From JBBSHE01 sp038253325 (lineage in GTDB: Bacteria; Actinomycetota; Actinomycetes; Propionibacteriales; Nocardioidaceae), in the NCBI GenBank assembly GCA_038253325.1, contig JBBSHE010000058.1:1-14956 (forward strand): a DNA stretch of 14,956 nucleotides, read 5' to 3'. Below are positions 6,448-13,257 of the stretch, piece by piece. A model generated the notes under the pieces. It worked only from the letters and a program-made list of their open reading frames with translations, made no database searches and was not told the origin of the DNA. The first letter of the stretch is position 1, and each line of letters starts with the position of its first letter. A program made the position numbers and the translations under genes.

Positions 6448-7236
6448 GTGAGCTCCGATCCGCACGCCGATGCTCGCGCGGCGGCCGACCGGCTTCGCGC
6501 GCTCGGCTGGCCCAGTCACGACGTCTTGGTGACACTCGGGTCAGGATGGCGTAGCTCGGTCGACTCTTGGGGTGCGCCCGAAGCCGTCGCGGCGATGCGA
6601 ACGGTGCCGGGGTTCCAGGACCCGGCGGCGATCGGTCACGTCGGCGAGATCCGCTCATACGCCGTGGGCGGCCGCCGAGTGCTGGTGTACCTCGGACGTA
6701 CTCATCTCTACGAGGGACACGGGCCAACGGTCGTCGTGCACGGCGTACGCACCGCGGCCGCCCTGGGTTGCCGGGTCGCGATCCTCACCAACGCCAACGG
6801 TTCGCTACGCGCCGGCTGGCCGCTTGGGACGATCCTCTTGGTGAGGGACCATCTGAACCTCACCGGCTCGTCGCCGATCCAGGGGGCGACGTTCGTCGAC
6901 CTCACTGACGCGTACTCCGCACGCCTTCGTGATCTCGCCCGTACGGTCGACCCGACGCTGGCCGAGGGCGTCTATGCGATGCTGACCGGCCCGCACTACG
7001 AGACCCGCGCGGAGGCCCTGGCGCTGATGGCCGTCGGTGCGGACCTGGTGGGGATGTCGACCGCTCTCGAGACGATCGCCGCCCGCGAGGCCGGCATGGA
7101 GGTCCTCGCGCTGTCTGTCGTCACCGCCGTCGAGGGTAGCGACTCGGGAATCGACGCGGACGAGGTGATTCGCATCGCGGCCGACGCAACAACCGGCTGC
7201 GGCGCTACGATCGGCGAGGTGATCAAGCGCCTCTAG
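6448..7236 (+). CDS. Purine nucleoside phosphorylase homologue with altered base site
   Basis: A 262-residue member of the trimeric PNP/MTAP family, which splits purine nucleosides with phosphate to base and ribose-1-phosphate. Matches to the family, in order: the GSG phosphate loop at 31-33, GRTHLYEG with Arg84 and His86, TNANGSLR at 114-121, HLNLTGSSP, FVDLTDAYS, GVYAMLTGPHYETRAE with Glu185, and GADLVGMSTALETIAARE at 197-214. Two positions depart from the norm. The base-binding Asn expected after SLVT is Ala227 (SVVTAVEG), and the TNAAGG loop reads TNANGS. The segment after this is also rewritten and lacks the usual E-x-L-x-H-x-E-V loop. Phosphate and ribose sites thus look kept but base recognition changed. 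The start is GTG, 4 bases after TetR and translationally coupled; an NCS1 permease follows. Confidence 0.9.
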   Translation: MSSDPHADARAAADRLRALGWPSHDVLVTLGSGWRSSVDSWGAPEAVAAMRTVPGFQDPAAIGHVGEIRSYAVGGRRVLVYLGRTHLYEGHGPTVVVHGVRTAAALGCRVAILTNANGSLRAGWPLGTILLVRDHLNLTGSSPIQGATFVDLTDAYSARLRDLARTVDPTLAEGVYAMLTGPHYETRAEALALMAVGADLVGMSTALETIAAREAGMEVLALSVVTAVEGSDSGIDADEVIRIAADATTGCGATIGEVIKRL

Positions 7237-7285
7237 GTGCCCGTTCGGTGGTTCCTCGGTCACGCCCGGTGCGTCTCCAACCGTC

Positions 7286-7292
7286 GAGGAGG
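7286..7292 (+). promoter_or_regulatory. Ribosome binding site that sets the NCS1 permease start
   Basis: GAGGAGG lies 4 bases before the ATG at 7297. The frame is open back to 7237, but the intervening residues do not resemble the family. Confidence 0.75.
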
Positions 7293-7296
7293 TCTC

Positions 7297-8799
7297 ATGG
7301 CCACGGATGCGTCAGCCGCCCCTGCTGCCAACACGTCTGTGCTGAGCGTCGAGCAGAACGGGATCAACGTGATCGACGAGTCGGAGCGCCGGGGCCGACC
7401 GCGCGACCTGTTCTGGCCGTGGTGCGCGTCCAACATCTCGGTGCTCGGACTGTCGTACGCGGCGTTCGTCTTGTTCCTCGGAGTTTCGGTGTGGCAGGCG
7501 CTGGCGGCTGCACTGGTCGGGACCGTCGTCTCGTTCATCTTGGTCGGCCTGGTGTCGCTGGCCGGCAAGCGTGGCTCCGCGCCGACGATGGCGCTGTCGC
7601 GGGCCGCCTTTGGGGTCCGTGGCAACGGCCTGCCGGCCTTGGTGTCGTACCTGACGCTGGTCGGCTGGGAGACAGTGCTCGTAGCGTTGTCGACCCTGGC
7701 GACCGCAACCATCTTCGGCGATCTGGGCTGGAGCTCCGGGAACGCGACGAAGGTGATCGCCTTCCTGATTGTGGTCGCACTCATCGTCGTCGCGGGCGTC
7801 ATCGGCTTCGACCTGATCATGAGGCTGCAGAAGTGGCTGACGATCGCGACCATCGTGCTGACAGTTGCCTACATCGCGTTGACGTTCGACAAGATCGACT
7901 TCGGCACCGTGTCCTCGACGAAGGCGGGTCAGTTCAGCGCGGTTGTCGGCGCTCTGATCTTGATGGCAACCGCGTTCGGGCTGTCGTGGGTCAACACGGC
8001 CGCGGACTACTCGCGCTATCTACCGAGGTCCGCGTCGAGCGCCGGCGTGGTCGGCTGGACCACGTTCGGCGGTGCGATCGCCCCCGTGATCCTCCTCGTC
8101 TACGGCCTGCTGCTGATCGGGTCGCAACCCGGGCTGATCGACAAGATCAGTGCCGATCCGCTCGGAACGCTGGCGGATCTGTTGCCCAACTGGTTCCTGG
8201 TGCCGTACGCAGTCGTCGTCGTCGGCGGACTGGTGGCCGGCGCAGTCCTGGACATCTACTCCTCGGGCCTCACGCTGCTCACGCTCGGCGTACCGCTGCC
8301 GCGCTGGGCGGCCGCACTCCTCGATGGGGTGCTGATGATCATCGGCGCGATCTACGTGGTGTGGTATGCGACGGACTTCATCGGACCGTTCATGGGTTTC
8401 CTGATCACGATGGGTGTCCCTCTCGCGTCGTGGTGCGGCATATTCCTCGCAGACCTCGCGATGCGCCGGCGCGAGTACGACAACGCGGCGCTGTTCGACT
8501 CGCGGGGCAGGTACGGCGTCGTCAATCCGGTGCCGGTGCTGCTGCTCGTGGTCACCACGGCAATCGGGTGGGGCCTCGTCGTCAACTACGCCAAGGGCTT
8601 CGGATGGGAGGGCTACCTGCTCTCACCCTTCGGAGGCAAGTCGGGAACGTGGGCGTCGGCCAACCTCGGTGTCGCGCTCGCCTTTGCCGTGTCGTTCGTC
8701 GGGTACGTCCTACTGTGCTTTTCTCGGGTGCGACGACAGGAGTCCACCATGGACGCCGTGGATCGCAGCGTCGGATCGACGGCCGCGGCTGGGCGTTAG
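7297..8799 (+). CDS. NCS1-family nucleobase permease (cytosine/purine/allantoin type)
   Basis: A 500-residue polytopic membrane protein with about 12 hydrophobic segments. The N-terminus has the family opening INVIDESERRGRPRDLFW followed by PWCASNISVLGLSYAAFV, corresponding to the first helix of NCS1 carriers; SRAAFGVRGN (about 105-114), GFDLIMRLQKW and SWVNTAADYSRYLP also fit the CodB-like branch (PF02133). These carriers import nucleobases or related rings with Na+ or H+. It lies 60 bases after the PNP-like gene and probably shares its transcript, so its substrate is likely the base or nucleoside handled by that enzyme. The exact substrate cannot be read from sequence. A hairpin 15 bases after the stop may terminate the operon. 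Confidence 0.88.
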   Translation: MATDASAAPAANTSVLSVEQNGINVIDESERRGRPRDLFWPWCASNISVLGLSYAAFVLFLGVSVWQALAAALVGTVVSFILVGLVSLAGKRGSAPTMALSRAAFGVRGNGLPALVSYLTLVGWETVLVALSTLATATIFGDLGWSSGNATKVIAFLIVVALIVVAGVIGFDLIMRLQKWLTIATIVLTVAYIALTFDKIDFGTVSSTKAGQFSAVVGALILMATAFGLSWVNTAADYSRYLPRSASSAGVVGWTTFGGAIAPVILLVYGLLLIGSQPGLIDKISADPLGTLADLLPNWFLVPYAVVVVGGLVAGAVLDIYSSGLTLLTLGVPLPRWAAALLDGVLMIIGAIYVVWYATDFIGPFMGFLITMGVPLASWCGIFLADLAMRRREYDNAALFDSRGRYGVVNPVPVLLLVVTTAIGWGLVVNYAKGFGWEGYLLSPFGGKSGTWASANLGVALAFAVSFVGYVLLCFSRVRRQESTMDAVDRSVGSTAAAGR

Positions 8800-8814
8800 C
8801 GTCGCGTCACCGTT

Positions 8815-8838
8815 CGGCATCGCTTCAATGAGATGCCG
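8815..8838 (+). terminator. Hairpin downstream of the NCS1 permease gene
   Basis: cggcatc (8815-8821) pairs perfectly with gatgccg (8832-8838) around a 10-base loop, 15 bases after the stop codon. There is no T-tract, which is common for actinobacterial terminators. The function is inferred from position. Confidence 0.4.
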
Positions 8839-8971
8839 CGCAAGGCTTGGATACGCCAATCTTTGCGTTCCGGTGGCGGAGAGTCAGACGTTCTGCGCCT
8901 CATGAGCTTTGCTCGTCCCTGGGGACTCGCAGACGGGCCACAGTTGACCTTCGACCGGGAGCCCCTCTTTT

Positions 8972-9034
8972 CGCCGAGGTACGGGTTCCGTACCAGATTT
9001 CGCGGTTTTCGGGTTCGAATCACGTACCTCGGCG
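8972..9034. other. Structured element: nested, alternative hairpins
   Basis: cgccgaggtacg (8972-8983) is an exact reverse complement of cgtacctcggcg (9023-9034), a 12-bp stem. Inside, gatttcg/cgaatc (8996-9002 with 9016-9021) can extend it with one bulge. A competing 7-bp hairpin, ggtacgg-gtt-ccgtacc (8978-8994), uses the left arm of the long stem, so the two folds exclude each other. The inner ggttcgaatc resembles a tRNA T-arm, but only 63 bases separate the ends and the D and anticodon arms are missing. Confidence 0.6.
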
Positions 9035-9184
9035 GCCTGGTCAGAGCACGGAGCGCGCCATCGAGGTCAGGGACGACCCGACGATGGCTGATCTGAGACG
9101 GCGAGGGGTATCGCAGACCGCGTGTCCAGACCCGCCAACGAAAACCAGGTGCAACACGGTGGGATGCCACGCCAGGGTGGGGCC

Positions 9185-9568
9185 ATGACAGTTCGCATCC
9201 AGTGCACATGTGTCGACGCACTCGACCCCGACGCCCAGGGCCGGTTCTGGGAGGGCGTCCTCGGCTGGTGTCGCACGTACGAGGAATCCGACGAGGTGGT
9301 CCTCGAGCCACCGGCCGGCAGCCCGGAGGACGGGGTGGTCCCCGACCTGCTGTTTGGGCGCGTACCCGAGAGCAAGACGGTCAAGAACCGGTTGCACATC
9401 GACCTGCGTCCCGACGACCAGGATGCCGAGGTCGAGCGCATCCTCGGACTCGGGGCGCGTCGGATCTCGATCGGACAAGGCGATGAGGTGTCATGGGTCG
9501 TACTCGCAGACCCGGAGGGCAACGAGTTCTGCGTGCTGCGCGCCCTGCGCTCGGACGAGCTGGACTAG
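9185..9568 (+). CDS. VOC-family (glyoxalase/bleomycin-resistance-like) protein
   Basis: A 127-residue single-chain VOC protein, of the Glyoxalase_6 style widespread in actinobacteria. It opens with beta-strand IQCTCVDALDPDAQGRFWEGVLGW (4-27), where the D-P-x-x-x-x-FW-x-x-x-LGW pattern is typical, followed by NRLHIDLRP with potential metal ligand His71 and DPEGNEFCVLRA with Glu114. Members bind small hydrophobic molecules or catalyse metal-dependent isomerisation, cleavage or resistance reactions; this one's substrate is unknown. The ribosome site is weak (gggtggg just before the ATG). The MFS exporter starts 36 bases after the stop, so the pair may act together, for instance on a toxic compound, but this is only positional. 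Confidence 0.8.
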   Translation: MTVRIQCTCVDALDPDAQGRFWEGVLGWCRTYEESDEVVLEPPAGSPEDGVVPDLLFGRVPESKTVKNRLHIDLRPDDQDAEVERILGLGARRISIGQGDEVSWVVLADPEGNEFCVLRALRSDELD

Positions 9569-9604
9569 TCGAACGACGCGCCGGTGTAACCGGGCCCAAT
9601 TCTT

Positions 9605-10909
9605 GTGACCGATCCCCTCGGCGGTCTGCATCTCGATGAGCCGGTCGACAGACCGCGGCGGTGGCGGATCGACACCCGCCCTCTGCGGACGTCGCGCGAC
9701 TACCGGCTGATCTGGTGGTCCGGCCTCATCACGTACCTGGGCAGCATGACAACCTATGTGGCGCTGCCGTTCCAGATTAAGGAGCTCACCGGTTCCCTCG
9801 CGCTGGCCGGCCTGTTGGGCATCGCCGAGCTGGTGCCGCTGATCGTGTTCGGGCTGTGGGGTGGTGCGCTCGCCGACGCGCGCGACCGCAAGCAGATGGT
9901 CGTGACCTGCGAGGTCGCGATGCTGGTGCTGGCGGGCGTACTGACGGGGAATGCCCTGGTGACCCATCCGCAGGTGTGGCTGCTCTTTGCCGTCGCCGGG
10001 CTGTTCGCGACGGCGGACGCGCTGCAACGGCCGTCGCTGGACGCGATGATCCCGAAGGTCGTCGCGATCGATCAGTTCGCCGCGGCCAGTGCGCTCGGAT
10101 CGATCCGGTTCGATGTCGGTGGCGTCGTCGGTCCGGCGCTCGGCGGTCTGCTGCTGACCGCGGGTGCGACCTGGATGGCGTACGGGTTCGACGTGCTCAC
10201 GTTCGTCGTTTCGCTCGGGTTGCTGGTCCGGATCGCGCACATCTCGGTTCCCGCCGAGGGCGCGGTCGCGAGCCTGCGCTCGATCTCCGAAGGAGTTCGG
10301 TACGCCTGGCGGCGCAAGGATCTACTCGGCACCTACACGGTCGACGTCTTGGCCATGTTCTTTGGGATGACGACCGCGATCTTCCCGTTCCTTGCCGTGG
10401 CGCTCGATGCGCCGTGGGCCGTCGGGTTGCTGTTCGCGTCGCCCGCTGTCGGTTCACTGCTCGTGTCACTGACGTCGGGATGGACCAGTCACGTGCATCG
10501 TCACGGGGTGGCGATCGCCTGGGCGGCCGGTGCGTACGGGCTGGCCATGACCGCCGTCGGCGTGGCCCCGGACATCTGGGTCGCCTTGGTCGCATTGGTT
10601 GTCGCGGGTGGCGCCGACATGGTGAGCGCCATGTTCCGCAGCACGGTGTGGAACGCCAGCATTCCCGACGAGCTGCGCGGCCGCCTCGCCGGCGTCGAGC
10701 TGCTCAGCTACTCGATCGGCCCGACGCTCGGCAACGCTCGGTCCGGGCTGGTGGCGTCGGCGTTCGGCGTACGCAAGGCGATCACGTCCGGTGGCCTGCT
10801 CGCGGTTGCGAGTGCGGTGGCGGTGACGATGCTCATCCGCGACTTCCGGTCGTACGACGACCGGGTCAGTCCGGACGCGGTCACTCAACGCGCCGCGCGA
10901 GGCAGCTGA
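9605..10909 (+). CDS. MFS exporter, EntS-like (MFS_3) family
   Basis: A 434-residue transporter with 12 predicted helices from about residue 35 onwards. Diagnostic segments are TSRDYRLIWWSGLITYLGSMTTYVALPFQ split over 30-58, GLWGGALADARDRKQMV with the MFS A-type loop (about 83-99), GPALGGLLLTAGATWMAYGFD, and in the C-half FRSTVWNASIPDELRGRLAGVE, typical of EntS-type siderophore or drug exporters (PF05977). The central loop contains SISEGVRYAWRRKDL. It probably exports a small molecule by proton antiport; substrate unknown. The start is GTG with no evident Shine-Dalgarno, 36 bases after the VOC gene. Copy B of the 54-bp palindrome begins four bases after its stop. Confidence 0.88.
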   Translation: MTDPLGGLHLDEPVDRPRRWRIDTRPLRTSRDYRLIWWSGLITYLGSMTTYVALPFQIKELTGSLALAGLLGIAELVPLIVFGLWGGALADARDRKQMVVTCEVAMLVLAGVLTGNALVTHPQVWLLFAVAGLFATADALQRPSLDAMIPKVVAIDQFAAASALGSIRFDVGGVVGPALGGLLLTAGATWMAYGFDVLTFVVSLGLLVRIAHISVPAEGAVASLRSISEGVRYAWRRKDLLGTYTVDVLAMFFGMTTAIFPFLAVALDAPWAVGLLFASPAVGSLLVSLTSGWTSHVHRHGVAIAWAAGAYGLAMTAVGVAPDIWVALVALVVAGGADMVSAMFRSTVWNASIPDELRGRLAGVELLSYSIGPTLGNARSGLVASAFGVRKAITSGGLLAVASAVAVTMLIRDFRSYDDRVSPDAVTQRAARGS

Positions 10910-10913
10910 TGAC

Positions 10914-10967
10914 CGGACTTGTCGGTCCCAGATCGGGCTCCAGCCCGATGAGCGACCGACAACTCGG
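10914..10967. repeat. 54-bp palindromic element, copy B
   Basis: Arms cggacttgtcgg (10914-10925) and ccgacaactcgg (10956-10967) pair at 10 of 12 positions and enclose 30 bases with a perfect inner stem, atcgggct/agcccgat (8 bp, loop cc), then gagcga. Compared with copy A at 1871-1924 the length is identical, each arm has one difference, and 41 of 54 positions agree by my count, including tgagcgaccgacaa. It lies directly after the MFS stop, as copy A lies directly after the DUF1304 stop. Confidence 0.85.
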
Positions 10968-11030
10968 CTGACGGCGCGGACGTCCGACGCATCGACCGAA
11001 GACGCGAGGCAGCCAACCCGTGGCCCGCGT

Positions 11031-11036
11031 GGGAGG
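11031..11036 (+). promoter_or_regulatory. Ribosome binding site of menB
   Basis: GGGAGG lies 9 bases before the ATG at 11046 and supports that start. Confidence 0.6.
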
Positions 11037-11045
11037 CTACCTGCC

Positions 11046-12035
11046 ATGACGGTTTCTGACCTGTTCGACCCGGCGGCCTGGAAGACCGTCGTCGGATTCG
11101 AGCACCTGACCGACGTGACGTACCACCGGGCGGTCGACCAGGGAATCGTGCGCATCGCCTTCGACCGGGCCGACGTACGCAACGCGTTCCGGCCGCACAC
11201 GGTCGACGAGCTGCTCAGATGCCTCGACCACGCCCGGGGGACATCGGACGTCGGCTGCGTCCTCCTCACCGGAAACGGACCGTCGGGCAAGGACGGCGGC
11301 TGGGCGTTCTGCTCGGGCGGGGACCAGCGCGTCCGCGGCCGATCCGGCTACGAGTACGCCGCGGGCGAAGGACCCGACGGTGATGCTGATTCGTCAGAGG
11401 CGAGCGGTGCCGCGTCCGCGGTGGGCGGTGCCGCGTCCGAGGGGAGCGGAGGGGCTTCCGAGGGCGCCGACCAGGCCAGGCTCGGGCGGTTGCACATCCT
11501 GGAGTGTCAGCGGCTCATCCGGTTCATGCCCAAGGTCGTCATCTGTGTGGTCCCCGGTTGGGCGGTCGGCGGCGGCCACAGCCTGCATGTCGTCTGCGAC
11601 CTCACCATCGCGTCGGCCGAGCACGCGCGGTTCAAGCAGACCGATGCCGACGTCGCGTCGTTCGACGGCGGGTTCGGGTCGGCATACCTCGCGCGGCAGG
11701 TCGGTCAGAAGCGTGCTCGCGAGGTCTTCTTCCTCGGCCATACGTACACCGCGGAACAAGCACACCGGATGGGCATGGTCAACGCCGTCGTGCCCCATGC
11801 CGACCTGGAGCGGGTCGCGCTCGATTGGGCGCGCAAGGTCAACGCCAAGAGCCCGACGGCGCAGCGGATGCTCAAGTACGCGTTCAACCTGGTCGACGAC
11901 GGGTTGGTGGGCCAGCAGCTGTTCGCCGGTGAGGCGACCCGGCTCGTCTACGGCACCGACGAAGCCGCCGAGGGCCGCGACGCCTTCCTCGAAAGGCGCG
12001 AGCCCGACTGGTCGGCGTACCCCTACTACTACTGA
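11046..12035 (+). CDS. menB: 1,4-dihydroxy-2-naphthoyl-CoA synthase (MenB)
   Basis: A 329-residue crotonase-superfamily enzyme that closes the naphthoquinol ring of o-succinylbenzoyl-CoA in menaquinone synthesis (cytosolic). Recognition is firm: FDRADVRNAFRPHTVDEL (39-56), FCSGGDQRVRGRSGYEY (88-104), GWAVGGGHSLHVVCDLTIAS (171-190) forming the oxyanion hole, FKQTDADVASFDGGFGSAYL (196-215) with Ser205 and Asp207, KSPTAQRMLKYAFNL (268-282), GQQLFAGEATRLVYGTDEA and the C-terminal DWSAYPYYY. Typical actinobacterial MenB proteins are near 310-315 residues. The excess is a low-complexity insertion at about 107-144, built from 21-bp repeats, in the loop after GYEY that is flexible in known structures. 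No other men genes lie in the window. It is isolated: an MFS gene upstream and a decayed integrase downstream. Confidence 0.95.
   Translation: MTVSDLFDPAAWKTVVGFEHLTDVTYHRAVDQGIVRIAFDRADVRNAFRPHTVDELLRCLDHARGTSDVGCVLLTGNGPSGKDGGWAFCSGGDQRVRGRSGYEYAAGEGPDGDADSSEASGAASAVGGAASEGSGGASEGADQARLGRLHILECQRLIRFMPKVVICVVPGWAVGGGHSLHVVCDLTIASAEHARFKQTDADVASFDGGFGSAYLARQVGQKRAREVFFLGHTYTAEQAHRMGMVNAVVPHADLERVALDWARKVNAKSPTAQRMLKYAFNLVDDGLVGQQLFAGEATRLVYGTDEAAEGRDAFLERREPDWSAYPYYY
11406..11468 (+). repeat. Three 21-bp in-frame repeats inside menB
   Basis: Units 11406-11426, 11427-11447 and 11448-11468 encode GAASAVG, GAASEGS and GGASEGA. The first two share the 15-base string gcggtgccgcgtccg (11404-11418 and 11425-11439), so slippage or local duplication is the likely origin. 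Being a multiple of three, the expansion keeps the frame. Confidence 0.8.
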
Positions 12036-12062
12036 TCGGGCGCGTTTGCGCAGGTCAGCGGC

Positions 12063-13206
12063 CTATTTGACCTCGATGTGTGGCAGACGCGTGGCAAGAA
12101 CAGCGGCCGCCATTCCCGACGCGGCAGCCCTGGACTTGTCCTCCACGGTCGGCCACAGGTGCGCGTAGGTGCCTAGCGTGGTGGTGGCGGACGCGTGGCC
12201 CATGGCGCGCTGGACGGTGACGACATCACACCCCGCGGCGATCAGGCCGCTGGCGAAGTAGTGCCGCAGGTCGTGCATCTTGTGAGTCGATCCGGCGGCG
12301 GTGCGGGTCGAGCGCCAGCGGTAGTCGACGAGGTTGTCATGCCAGGGCCTGCTGTCCTCGTCGAACAGCCACCGGTCCGGCTCCCCGGTTGAGGTGTGCT
12401 GGCGGACGTGCTCGGACAGGATCGCGACCAGCTCGTCGGGCAGGTACAGGGTGCGCTCCGACTTGTACTTCGGCGAACGGACAACGACGGTGATCCCGCC
12501 AGCGGCCTCGACGAGACCCTTGCCTGCCTGGGCGTCGGCCCCCTTCGCCCGCTGTAGCTGTCGGGTGACCCGCAGTGTGCGGGAGAGGAAGTCGATGTCG
12601 CCGACCTGGACCCCCAGCGTCTCACCGCGACGAAGGCCGGCGAAGGCGCACAAGGCGACGTACGCCGTGAACCCCGGCCGCTTCGGCCGGCCGGGTGGCT
12701 CGGCGGCGTTGAGCAACTTCGCGACATCCGTGTGGATCGGGATTCTCATCGCCGCTTCGGCCTTCCGCTTCCGCGGCAGAACGACACCGGCCGTCGGGTT
12801 TCTGGCGATGAGCCGATCTGCGACGGCCGCGCGAAAGACGCCCCGCACGATCCTGAAACGGGTGTCGATCGTCGTCGGCGCGAGCCTGCCGCCATGACCT
12901 TCACCCACGCTTCGATGTGCGAGCGCCGGATCGACCGCAGCTGCATGTCCCCGAATGTCACGCCCGCGGTGGCCAGGTCGGCGTTCTCGCGCGTCGATGA
13001 CAGCCACACCTGACGGGGCGCCCAGTCGGCGTAGAAGGCAGCGAACGTGACCTTCCCGGCCGCCGGATCGATCCAGTCTCCGCGTACGACCTTCGCCTCC
13101 TCGGTGGCGACCCAGCGTATGGCGTCGACCTGCCTCGTGAACGACATTCCATTCGGCCGGACTGGCGTATGCGAAAGCGCACGCACAAGCTGCATTCCGC
13201 GCACAC
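12063..13206 (-). pseudogene. Tyrosine recombinase (phage-type integrase), disrupted by frameshifts
   Basis: Joined across frames this would be an integrase of about 380 residues, the normal size. The C-terminal catalytic part reads in one frame (12063 to about 12890) and has the full active set: Arg in AGLRRGETL, HDLRHYFASGL supplying His-x-x-Arg, GHASATTT, and the nucleophile Tyr in LGTYAHLWP. The N-terminal SAM-like part (VTFAAFYADWAPRQVW, HIEAWVKVMAA) is in another frame from about 12890 to 13147, and the very start (VRFRIRQSGRMEC) seems to be in a third. The breaks, near 12884-12893 (between VMAA and LAPTTID) and near 13138-13147 (before SFTRQVDA), each fit one missing base. No tRNA or attachment site adjoins it. 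Either a dead integration remnant or sequencing errors; two separate breaks favour decay. Confidence 0.85.
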
Positions 13207-13223
13207 CGTGAAGGTGAGTCTTT

Positions 13224-13239
13224 CCGCCGCGAGTGGCGG
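13224..13239 (-). terminator. Small hairpin after the monooxygenase remnant
   Basis: ccgcc (13224-13228) and ggcgg (13235-13239) pair around a 6-base loop, 18 bases beyond the stop codon at 13258 on the minus strand. It is short and lacks a T-tract, so its role as a terminator is weakly supported. Confidence 0.25.
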
Positions 13240-13257
13240 CTTGCGAGCAGGGGCGGC

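Larger units (their letters stand above)
8800..9184. other. 385-bp non-coding region between the NCS1 and VOC genes
   Basis: No open frame here looks like protein. The region holds a 7-bp stem hairpin (8815-8838), a long nested hairpin with a tRNA T-arm-like GGTTCGAATC (8972-9034), and no clear promoter. It is the longest gene-free stretch between intact genes in the window. Confidence 0.7.

Noticed and set aside
5150..6727. 525-residue open frame on the minus strand
   Set aside because: It runs antisense across the PLP enzyme, TetR and PNP-like genes, all well supported on the plus strand. Its composition (Arg, Ser, Ala) is that of a shadow frame.
7248..8831. 527-residue plus-strand open frame overlapping the NCS1 gene
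   Set aside because: It is out of frame with the permease, hydrophilic and Arg-rich. The permease frame has the transmembrane pattern and a strong ribosome site.
8974..9032. A tRNA gene suggested by ggttcgaatc and flanking complementary ends
   Set aside because: The span between acceptor-like arms is only 59 bases, the T-stem pairs poorly, and no D arm, anticodon arm or CCA-like end can be fitted.
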